DNA of 64,000 bases, taken from the NCBI GenBank assembly GCA_905202215.1, contig CAJKRG010000010.1, positions 7,098 to 71,097 of the forward strand. Reading direction: 5' to 3'. The notes under the pieces are model-generated. The model searched no databases and was not told the origin of the DNA. It was given only the letters and a program-made list of their open reading frames with translations. Shown one piece after another: positions 27,130-34,544 of the stretch. How positions within the stretch are numbered: the first letter of the stretch is position 1; the number at the start of each line of letters is the position of its first letter. The stretch comes from an uncultured Porphyromonadaceae bacterium (GTDB taxonomy: Bacteria; Bacteroidota; Bacteroidia; Bacteroidales; Muribaculaceae). The translations under genes were made by a program, and so were the position numbers.

Positions 27130-28554
27130 ATGGACAAGATAAAAGCCGGCCTCATGGCTGTCGGTCTCGATACTTACTGGCAGCAATTCGACGGACTCCT
27201 CGAACGTCTCATTGGCTACAACAATACCATAAAAGAACGCATGGAAGCCTTCGGCAATGTAGAAGTGGCTGACGCCGGCATGGTCGACGGAGTGGAAAAA
27301 GCCAATGATGCCGTAGACATGATGAAACGCTCCGATATCGACATACTCTTTATCTTCGTATCGACCTACGCGCTGTCATCAACTATCGTGCCGATAGCTA
27401 CACGGCTCAACGTTCCCGTGGTGCTGCTCAATCTCCAGCCTACACCCGCAATTGACTATGAATTTCTCAACTCGCTTGGAGACCGCGGAGCGATGACAGG
27501 CGAATGGCTCGCCAACTGCCAGGCATGTTCGGTGCCGGAATTCTGTGCTGTGTTCAACCGCGCCGATGTGCGTTATGATATCGTGTCGGGTTTTCTTGAT
27601 GACAATGAGGCATGGCGCGAAATCAACGAATGGCTTCGGGCAGCCTATGTGGTACGGGGGATGCATCGCAATCGTATGGGGCTTCTCGGCAACTACTATG
27701 GCGGCATGGTCGATGTATACTCCGATCTGAGACTGCACTGCACCACTTTCGGCACACATATCGAAATAATGGAAATGAGCGAACTGGCCGCTCTTCGCCG
27801 TGCGGTAACAGCTTCGGAAACAGCAGCTAAAATCGAAGAATTCGGCCGTATTTTCGACATAGACTCCGACTGTACTGCCGATGAGATCGAACGCGCAGCC
27901 AGGACTTCTGTCGCACTTGACCGCCTTGTCGCCGCCCACGGCCTCGGCTCTATGGCTTATTATTACTCGGGATCATCCGATCCTGAATACGAAAATATTG
28001 TCACCTCCCTTATTGCCGGAAACACCATCCTTACAGGTAAAAATATTCCCGTTGCCGGCGAATATGAAGTCAAAAACGTGCAGGCCATGAAAATAATGTC
28101 GTTGCTTGGCGCCGGAGGTTGTTTTTCGGAATTCTATGCCGTAGACTATGCCGACGACATAGTGATGCTCGGTCACGACGGCCCCGCACATTTCATGCTC
28201 GCAGACGACCGCACACGTCTCGTCCCCCTGCCCGTCTACCACGGCAAACCAGGCAAAGGCCTGTCTATACAGATGACCGTAAAACATGGTCCGGTGACAC
28301 TTCTTTCCGTCATAGAGGGCAAAGACGGCATATCGCTTCTGATCGCTGAAGGTGAGTCTGTGAAAGGCCCGATACTCAATATCGGAAATATCAACAGCCG
28401 CTACCGCTTCGATGTACCGGCAAAAGAATTCATACGTCGCTGGAGCATGGCCGGACCATCACATCACTGCGCCATCGGAACCGGCCATATCGCCTCTGTA
28501 ATCAGAAAATACGCCTTCCTGATCGGTATAAATGTAACCGAAATCAAACCATGA
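27130..28554 (+). CDS. L-arabinose/L-fucose isomerase-fold protein
   Basis: Cytosolic 474-aa protein of the AraA/FucI superfamily, which interconverts aldoses and ketoses with a divalent metal. It keeps the Rossmann-like start (AGLMAVGLDTYWQQFDGL, ADIDILFIFVSTY-type segment, VPVVLLNLQP). The likely metal ligands are Glu311, Glu334 (CFSEFYAVD), His349 (MLGHDGPAH) and His446 (GPSHHCAIG), at almost the spacing of Glu306, Glu333, His350 and His450 of E. coli AraA. It is too divergent to name the sugar. Placement 6 bp after one GH106-like gene and overlapping the next by ATGA suggests it handles the released sugar, for example a deoxy-hexose or pentose (inference). Confidence 0.75.
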   Translation: MDKIKAGLMAVGLDTYWQQFDGLLERLIGYNNTIKERMEAFGNVEVADAGMVDGVEKANDAVDMMKRSDIDILFIFVSTYALSSTIVPIATRLNVPVVLLNLQPTPAIDYEFLNSLGDRGAMTGEWLANCQACSVPEFCAVFNRADVRYDIVSGFLDDNEAWREINEWLRAAYVVRGMHRNRMGLLGNYYGGMVDVYSDLRLHCTTFGTHIEIMEMSELAALRRAVTASETAAKIEEFGRIFDIDSDCTADEIERAARTSVALDRLVAAHGLGSMAYYYSGSSDPEYENIVTSLIAGNTILTGKNIPVAGEYEVKNVQAMKIMSLLGAGGCFSEFYAVDYADDIVMLGHDGPAHFMLADDRTRLVPLPVYHGKPGKGLSIQMTVKHGPVTLLSVIEGKDGISLLIAEGESVKGPILNIGNINSRYRFDVPAKEFIRRWSMAGPSHHCAIGTGHIASVIRKYAFLIGINVTEIKP

Positions 28555-30692
28555 AACGCAGTCTCGCCATTTTAGCCCTGTCGATACTACTCGCCAAGGG
28601 AACCCACGCCATAAATCCCGAAGAATTCAGGAATCCTTCGGCCGAAAACCGTCCGATACCTCTATGGTTCTGGAACAATACATCCGTAGAAGCCGATTCG
28701 GCAGTGCGTCAGATCCGATCGTTTACTAACATAGACGGCTACGGAGGCTGCGCAATTCTACCCTTCGGACGCAACTTCAGCCCCGGCTATCTCTCCGACG
28801 AATACCTCGACATATATAGCCGCATAGTTGAATATGCGACAGAAAACGGTCTTACGATGTCGCTTTACGACGAATACGGTTTCCCGAGCGGAAGCATGGG
28901 CGCAATTAATGGCGACGATACACCCCGCTTCATGAACCGTCACCCCGATGCAACGATCAAGCGCCTCGATAAATTCGAATATCCGGTAAGCCCCGGCAGT
29001 AAATGCAGCATAAAATTGCCGGAAGAAGGAAAGCTGATGTCAGTGGTGGCAATGGATTCCGTAAGCCACCATATCGAACCTCTGACGGCTTTTGTCGCCC
29101 AAGGCATCCTGAACTGGACCGCACCATCGCACGGAGACTGGCGCGTAATGTGCTTTATGAGTGTCCGTGACGGCGATCCGAATGTCGACTACCTCGATCC
29201 TGATGCCGTAAAACTATTCGTTGACGAAACACATCAGCGCTACTACGACCGTTTCCCCGAAGCTTTCGGCCCTGTAATAAAAGAGACTTTCTGCGACGAA
29301 CCCACACTCTACCGTGCTCAGGGACGAATATGGACCGACAACTTCAACGAACGTTTCACCGAACAATACGGGTTCTCTCCTGAAGCCCTCTACCCGGCAC
29401 TATGGTATGACATAGGCCCGACTACGGCAGCTGCCCGCAATTATTTATTCGGATTCCGGGCGAAGTTATATTCCGAAGGATTCATGAAAACCATACACGA
29501 CTGGGCAGAAGCTCACGGAATAGTTTCTACAGGACATCAGGATCAGGAAGAGGTTCTTAATCCGGTAAGTGTTTCGGGAGATCTGATGCTTTGCGGAAAA
29601 TATATGGATATTCCCGGTATCGACAAGATCGGAGGCGAGCGACCGGCCGAACTGTTCTACAAAGTTGTCTCGTCATCGGCTGCCAACTGGGATAAAAATC
29701 TCGTAATGTCGGAAACATTCGGAGCAATGGGCAACATACCTGTCAGCGAACTTTACAATATTGCCATGGATCAATATACCAAGGGCATCAATCAGCTCAT
29801 ACCGCATGCGGTGTGGTACAACGACAGAGACGTGACGTTCCTCCCGGAACTGTCTTGGCGCAATCCGCTTTACAGAGCTGCCCTGCCTGACTTCAATCTT
29901 TTCCTGAACCGACTTAACTATCTGTTACGCCAACCGGGGCGTACCGTAGCCGATATAGCCATGCTCTACCCCATCCAGACTCTGCAGGGCGCCCACTATC
30001 TCGACGGCCCTGAAGGATTCTATGCCGGAGGAGTAAAGATTCCCGATACCGATTACATAAAAGTAGCCTCAGTACTTACCGACACAATCGGCCGAGACTT
30101 CACTTTCCTGCATCCTGAAGTGCTGGAGGAATGCCGCGTAGCCGACGGAATGATCCATCTCGACAACAAGGTAAACCACCAGCATTTCAAAGTGCTGATT
30201 CTTCCGGGTGTAAAATGCATATCGCCCCGAACTCTCGCCGTGATAGAAAATTTCCATAAATCCGGAGGGCATGTTGTGTTCACTACCGCTCTTCCCGTTC
30301 TATCGACCGATTTCGACACAACACCCGATGAAATTACCCGCCGGATAGCGACACTCCTCTCAGACAGCAGAAATCCGGCTATATTCATTCCTGAGCCGCA
30401 CACCGAGAGCATTGCCACTATTCTCGGGAAATATGACTTTACCCCCGATATCAGCGCTCCCGACGTGAAAGGACTGCGACATATACACCGGATTTCCAGT
30501 GGACGCCACATATATTATTTCGCAAATCCCGGCACAGAGACGATCTCGACCCGGCTTCAGTTTCGCGACAGAAATACTCTCCGGCTCTACGATCCCCATA
30601 CGGGTGAAGTGTCACCTCAAGTTTTCAAAAAAGGACGCCCCGTAACCATGACTCTCGCTCCCGGACGGTCGCTGTTCCTTATTTCCGAGTAA
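28551..30692 (+). CDS. GH106-like glycoside hydrolase, short form
   Basis: Exported 713-aa relative of the 24-kb gene (signal peptide MKRSLAILALSILLAKGTHA). It shares the barrel hallmarks in diverged form: RPIPLWFWNNTSVEAD, GYGGCAILPFG, SLYDEYGFPSGSMG, a KETFCDEPTLYR motif with a candidate acid and VMSETFGAMGN with the second. It lacks the C-terminal jelly-roll modules and ends after a catalase-like alpha/beta region (ILPGVKCISPRTLAVIENFH) and a short beta domain. The two are therefore not a simple duplication and probably cleave different bonds in one substrate. The stop overlaps the end of the convergent araC-type gene by 14 bp. Confidence 0.78.
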   Translation: MKRSLAILALSILLAKGTHAINPEEFRNPSAENRPIPLWFWNNTSVEADSAVRQIRSFTNIDGYGGCAILPFGRNFSPGYLSDEYLDIYSRIVEYATENGLTMSLYDEYGFPSGSMGAINGDDTPRFMNRHPDATIKRLDKFEYPVSPGSKCSIKLPEEGKLMSVVAMDSVSHHIEPLTAFVAQGILNWTAPSHGDWRVMCFMSVRDGDPNVDYLDPDAVKLFVDETHQRYYDRFPEAFGPVIKETFCDEPTLYRAQGRIWTDNFNERFTEQYGFSPEALYPALWYDIGPTTAAARNYLFGFRAKLYSEGFMKTIHDWAEAHGIVSTGHQDQEEVLNPVSVSGDLMLCGKYMDIPGIDKIGGERPAELFYKVVSSSAANWDKNLVMSETFGAMGNIPVSELYNIAMDQYTKGINQLIPHAVWYNDRDVTFLPELSWRNPLYRAALPDFNLFLNRLNYLLRQPGRTVADIAMLYPIQTLQGAHYLDGPEGFYAGGVKIPDTDYIKVASVLTDTIGRDFTFLHPEVLEECRVADGMIHLDNKVNHQHFKVLILPGVKCISPRTLAVIENFHKSGGHVVFTTALPVLSTDFDTTPDEITRRIATLLSDSRNPAIFIPEPHTESIATILGKYDFTPDISAPDVKGLRHIHRISSGRHIYYFANPGTETISTRLQFRDRNTLRLYDPHTGEVSPQVFKKGRPVTMTLAPGRSLFLISE

Positions 30693-31563
30693 ATTTTCTA
30701 TATTGCAGAGGCGGTGAGCCGGTTTTCTTCCTGAAAAAGGTGGAGAACTGGCTCACTGTTTCAAATCCGAGAGCATAGGCCATATCGGTGACACACATAT
30801 CGGTAGATTCCAGAAGCTCTTTGGCTTTAAGAAGGCGGATATTGGCCTGATATTGCGCCGGAGAAACATCAACATAACGCTTGAACATCTTCCGGAACCA
30901 CGAATAGCCCACGCCGAGACGTACCGCAATACTTTCCGGCGACAGAAGATAACCTCCGTCCTGCTTCATGATGGCGCGTGCCTCGTTGATTTTGTTGACA
31001 GCAAGAGAATCGTCGAAAACAGCATTGCGCTGACGGAAATAGACAAAACCCAGCAAATAAAGAACTATTCCGGAAATCATCTGCTGATAAGCGCTCTTTT
31101 CTTCCGCCGCGTAATTGGCCATATCTTCATAAAGACTGATCACCGCAGGGCTGAATCCGATATCGAACACAGGATTTCGTGGCGAAAAAAAGCCTGATGT
31201 CACCCGTCGGTCCATCTCTTCACCTCGGAATCCGACCCAATATTCAAACCAGCCACAGTCGGGATCCGGCTCATATGTATGCCACTCGCCCGGAAAAAGC
31301 AGGATCATAGTCCCGGCTCTCACCTCCCGCCGACGACACGATGACGAACGGAACCAACCGCGGCCTTCCGATATATAAATAAGCTGGTACTCCTTGAGCA
31401 CACGACCATTTTCAGGATCAAAGACATGCGATTCGGGATGTTGCGACAAGGGATATGAACTGTGCGGAGGCACCGGCTGATAGCCAATGGTCGTAACAAC
31501 AAGCCCCCAGGCCTCGTCGGTCTGACTGATATTGAAGTATTTTATATTACGGCTTTCGTTCAC
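30679..31563 (-). CDS. AraC-family transcriptional regulator
   Basis: DNA-binding regulator of 294 aa with an N-terminal cupin sensor (YQLIYISEGRGWFRSS, GTMILLFPGEWHTYEP) and a C-terminal pair of helix-turn-helix motifs (SPESIAVRLGVGYSWFRKMF; VTDMAYALGFETVSQFSTFF). That is the AraC/XylS layout of sugar-responsive activators. The start is a GTG at 31563; no ATG is nearby, and it lies 11 bp after the TonB-family gene. It is convergent with the GH106-like operon and is the best candidate to control it, though as the last gene of another operon this is inference. Confidence 0.88.
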   Translation of the reverse strand: MNESRNIKYFNISQTDEAWGLVVTTIGYQPVPPHSSYPLSQHPESHVFDPENGRVLKEYQLIYISEGRGWFRSSSCRRREVRAGTMILLFPGEWHTYEPDPDCGWFEYWVGFRGEEMDRRVTSGFFSPRNPVFDIGFSPAVISLYEDMANYAAEEKSAYQQMISGIVLYLLGFVYFRQRNAVFDDSLAVNKINEARAIMKQDGGYLLSPESIAVRLGVGYSWFRKMFKRYVDVSPAQYQANIRLLKAKELLESTDMCVTDMAYALGFETVSQFSTFFRKKTGSPPLQYRKFTRK

Positions 31564-31574
31564 CGGATGTTCAG

Positions 31575-32429
31575 TTAGAGATCCCGCACTGATATAGAAT
31601 CAGATGGCAATCTGAATGTTATTGGAATAGTAACATAACATCCGACATTGTGACCGTCGACCTGAGCCGGACGGATCTTCGGAAGTCTACTAACGAGTTC
31701 GAGCGCTTCAGCATCAAGCGCCGGATGGCGCGGACGTACGATCATAGGAGATTTTACCAGACCTAAAGAATCAATTATCATCTGAACAACCACACGTCCC
31801 TCAACTCCATCGTCGATAGCAGCCTGAGGATAACGCAGATTATCTTTTACATAATGGTATATATAATCCACATCAGGCTTTACAGGTACCATCGCAATAT
31901 TATATATTCCATCAGAATCTGGTTCAGGAGACTCTATCACTTCTCCCATCACTATCTTGTTAAGATCAGCAGTATCTTCAAAGTCATCTTTTGTTACAGC
32001 TTCCTCATCATTTTCCGACACCAGATCTTCTTCCTCTTCTCCGACTTTCAGCAGTTCTTTATAGTCTACAACTATTGGTGTCGATACAGAATGCTCAATA
32101 GAATCTTCTATCGCACAGCTCTCTACGGCAATTTCTTCAGTAATCGTATCTGTCATCATGGCAACAGAAGTAGTTTCTGCAACAGAATTTGTTCCACCGG
32201 AACAGGCGGAGAGTGCCGTGAGGCCGGCGAGAACCACGGCTTTCCCCGCAAGACGTCGGAATGCGAGTTGTTCTTCAAGATAACGAACTTCGGCCTCACA
32301 ACGCGGGCAAGTACCTGCACAATCGCCCTTATAGCGGCATTCCGATGTCACATATTCGATATCGTTCGCTTCGGCTACACGCCGCCGTATCTCTTTCAAT
32401 ATCCGGCATGTCTGTTTACCTCGTGCCAT
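31575..32429 (-). CDS. TonB-family energy-transducer-like protein with N-terminal zinc ribbon
   Basis: Protein of 284 aa in three parts. Residues 1-50 contain Cys31, Cys37, Cys41 and Cys44 (GDCAGTCPRCEAEV), a small zinc-ribbon-like module. Residues 59-79 form one hydrophobic segment (LAGKAVVLAGLTALSACSGG) that serves as a membrane anchor and oddly ends in a lipobox-like LSAC. An acidic, low-complexity stretch then leads to a C-terminal TonB domain (RYPQAAIDDGVEGRVVVQMI, ALELVSRLPKIRPAQVDG). The orientation N-in, C-periplasmic fits energising outer-membrane receptors. Such cysteine-headed TonB proteins occur in Bacteroidota; the role of the head is unknown. It lies 6 bp after the radical SAM gene. 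Confidence 0.8.
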   Translation of the reverse strand: MARGKQTCRILKEIRRRVAEANDIEYVTSECRYKGDCAGTCPRCEAEVRYLEEQLAFRRLAGKAVVLAGLTALSACSGGTNSVAETTSVAMMTDTITEEIAVESCAIEDSIEHSVSTPIVVDYKELLKVGEEEEDLVSENDEEAVTKDDFEDTADLNKIVMGEVIESPEPDSDGIYNIAMVPVKPDVDYIYHYVKDNLRYPQAAIDDGVEGRVVVQMIIDSLGLVKSPMIVRPRHPALDAEALELVSRLPKIRPAQVDGHNVGCYVTIPITFRLPSDSISVRDL

Positions 32430-32435
32430 AATGAA

Positions 32436-33059
32436 TCAATTATTTTGAACTCTGTACGTAAATAAATCGAATTTGGAAAACCCGAGATCTTCAAGGCTCA
32501 CTCGGCTGGAACGACGGGCATCGTCGGTATTATATCCCTGAATGAGGGGAATTCTGACAAGACAGTCGGAAGCACGGCCAGCCTCGGCTATCGCTTTCAG
32601 ATTAGCCGTCACCAGCGAATTATCCACCGATGTATACCGGAGATAGATATCAGGATTCATATCTTTTATGTCTATTATCAGCGCATCGCTTACTTCGAGA
32701 ATGCGCCGTACATTCCGCATCGGTACATTAAGCGATGTCTCGACAGTCAGACGCCATTGATCTCCGCACAGTTCACGAAACCTTGATATGAAATCCGGAT
32801 GAATACATGGCTCGCCTCCACCGAAAGTGACACCACCGTTCGTGGCGATAAAATACAGACTGTCGATTTTCACAGCCTCATAGAGAGATTCCGGAGTATG
32901 CACTATACACCTCGCATTATCTCTGAGCGAATGCGGATTAAGACAATACCTGCAACGAAGCGGACATCCGTGGAAAGCCGCCAACGTAGTAACGCCTTCT
33001 CCGTCGGTTGTCAGACGGTGACGCGATATGCCTATGAAGCGGGCCTCATTCTGGTTCAT
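32436..33059 (-). CDS. Radical SAM protein, glycyl-radical-activase type
   Basis: Radical SAM enzyme of 207 aa with the cluster motif CxxxCxxC at Cys32, Cys36 and Cys39 (FHGCPLRCRYC), the GGE loop (GVTFGGGEPCIHPDF) and a following ALIIDIKDMNPDIY region typical of PflA/YjjW-like activases. No inserted ferredoxin domain is present. No glycyl-radical enzyme or anaerobic ribonucleotide reductase is in the window, so its target must be elsewhere. The start at 33059 (MNQNEARF) is favoured because a -7 element (33082-33089) lies just upstream, inside the longer reading to 33128. It heads the operon with the TonB-family and AraC genes. Confidence 0.87.
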   Translation of the reverse strand: MNQNEARFIGISRHRLTTDGEGVTTLAAFHGCPLRCRYCLNPHSLRDNARCIVHTPESLYEAVKIDSLYFIATNGGVTFGGGEPCIHPDFISRFRELCGDQWRLTVETSLNVPMRNVRRILEVSDALIIDIKDMNPDIYLRYTSVDNSLVTANLKAIAEAGRASDCLVRIPLIQGYNTDDARRSSRVSLEDLGFSKFDLFTYRVQNN

Positions 33060-33081
33060 GCGCAAGAATCTAATCTTTCGG

Positions 33082-33089
33082 CAAATATA
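33082..33089 (-). promoter_or_regulatory. -7 element of the radical SAM operon
   Basis: TATATTTG on the minus strand, giving a leader of about 18 bases to the ATG at 33059. The -33 element is weak. It is divergent from the tilS promoter. Confidence 0.55.
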
Positions 33090-33144
33090 GCATAAAAAAC
33101 CTAAAATGTAACATAAATAATCTGTCATATTTCTAAAAAGGTTG

Positions 33145-33152
33145 TATCTTTG
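33145..33152 (+). promoter_or_regulatory. -7 element of the tilS operon
   Basis: TATCTTTG ends only 5 bases before the tilS ATG, with TCTG 20 bases upstream as a poor -33 element. The transcript would start at or next to the ATG. Confidence 0.55.
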
Positions 33153-33157
33153 TTGGT

Positions 33158-34543
33158 ATGAAGAACGAGTGCGATAAGCGGCGTTTTTGCCGCGATATTT
33201 CAGAGCGGATACGTCAGGGAATGCAGGCTGCCGGAATCGATTTATTCCGTGGCCCTGTCATTGTCGCACTGAGCGGAGGCGCCGACTCTGTAGCTCTACT
33301 TGCTGTTCTTCACGATATTGGCTGTGACTGCCGTGCGGCACACTGCAATTTCCATCTCCGCGGTGAGGAATCCATGCGCGACATGCGTCATGTACAGACT
33401 CTCTGCGAGACTCTCGGCATTGACCTGTATATACACGACTTCGATGTGCCCGCACAGATGGAGGCCACAGGTGAATCTGTCGAGATGGCATGCCGGACCC
33501 TGCGCTACCGATGGTTCGACGAACTCCTTGACCGTGAACGAGCCTCCTACATCGCCGTCGGACATCACCGCGAAGACCGCGCCGAAACATTCATGCTCAA
33601 TCTCATGCGCGGAGCGGGTCTGGAAGGTCTCACAAGCATGCGACTGATCGAAGGGAATGTCATCAGGCCTCTCCTACCCCTTTCCCGACGTGATATTGAA
33701 CGCTATCTCGACATCCGCGACCTCAGCTTTGTAAACGACAGCACGAATGCCGAAAATGAATATCGCCGCAATAGTCTCCGTAACCGTATTTTTCCTCTTC
33801 TTTCCGAAATTTTCGGCGAAAGCGCCCTCGATTCGGTAGTGAAGACAGTCGAAAATCTCGAACGATCGCGCCATATCTACCGCGAAGCCGTCAATACCCG
33901 CATCAACCGTTACTACGACGGACTTTCCACCATAGATCTGGCGGCCATCGCAACCAACGAGAAAGAACCGGCCCTTATATTGTTCGAGATACTCCGTAAA
34001 AAATGCTTCAATTTCACCCAGACTTCAGAAATGATTACAGGAGTAGAAATGTCGGGACTCGAATTCCACTCTGCCGATGGTCAGACAATAGCGGAAATAT
34101 CGCACGGCAAGATATCGCTTTCCGATGCAGCCCGGACGGCTCTCTCTGCAGACTCTTATATCGTAGACATAAGGCACAATGTCAGCGAACCCATATCGAT
34201 ACGTATATCCGACAATCCGGTCGCCTCATTCGCTCCACCAGCCGGAAATGCATCCTCACATGCCTTTTTCGACGCAGATATCGCCCTCGCGGATCATCGG
34301 TGGGAACTGCGGCATTACCGCCGCGGCGACCGAATGGTGCCGTTCGGAGCCAGACGATCGAAACTTGTCAGCGATCTTTTCGCGAACGCGAAATATAGCG
34401 CCGCCGACAAACGCCAAGCCTGGTTTCTGACATGCGACGGAGAAATCGTATGGGCTCCCGGACTTAAAAATTCGGCTTTCGCCGCCATAGGACCCGACAC
34501 ACGCCGGTTCCTCCACCTCGAATATATCATACATACCGAATAA
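33158..34543 (+). CDS. tilS: tRNA(Ile)-lysidine synthase
   Basis: ATP-dependent enzyme that converts cytidine 34 of tRNA-Ile(CAU) to lysidine, so that it reads AUA codons. The PP-loop is intact (VALSGGADSVALLAVL, SGG from residue 39), followed by HCNFHLRGEES, ESVEMACRTLRYRWF, VGHHREDRAETFMLNLMRG and NDSTNAENEYRRNSLRNRI, all TilS hallmarks. A C-terminal TilS domain (RRGDRMVPFGARRSKLVSDL) completes the 461 aa. Start at 33158 or at a Met 21 codons on (33221); see the promoter note. It is followed after one base by a glycosidase gene. Confidence 0.95.
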   Translation: MKNECDKRRFCRDISERIRQGMQAAGIDLFRGPVIVALSGGADSVALLAVLHDIGCDCRAAHCNFHLRGEESMRDMRHVQTLCETLGIDLYIHDFDVPAQMEATGESVEMACRTLRYRWFDELLDRERASYIAVGHHREDRAETFMLNLMRGAGLEGLTSMRLIEGNVIRPLLPLSRRDIERYLDIRDLSFVNDSTNAENEYRRNSLRNRIFPLLSEIFGESALDSVVKTVENLERSRHIYREAVNTRINRYYDGLSTIDLAAIATNEKEPALILFEILRKKCFNFTQTSEMITGVEMSGLEFHSADGQTIAEISHGKISLSDAARTALSADSYIVDIRHNVSEPISIRISDNPVASFAPPAGNASSHAFFDADIALADHRWELRHYRRGDRMVPFGARRSKLVSDLFANAKYSAADKRQAWFLTCDGEIVWAPGLKNSAFAAIGPDTRRFLHLEYIIHTE

Positions 34544-34544
34544 A

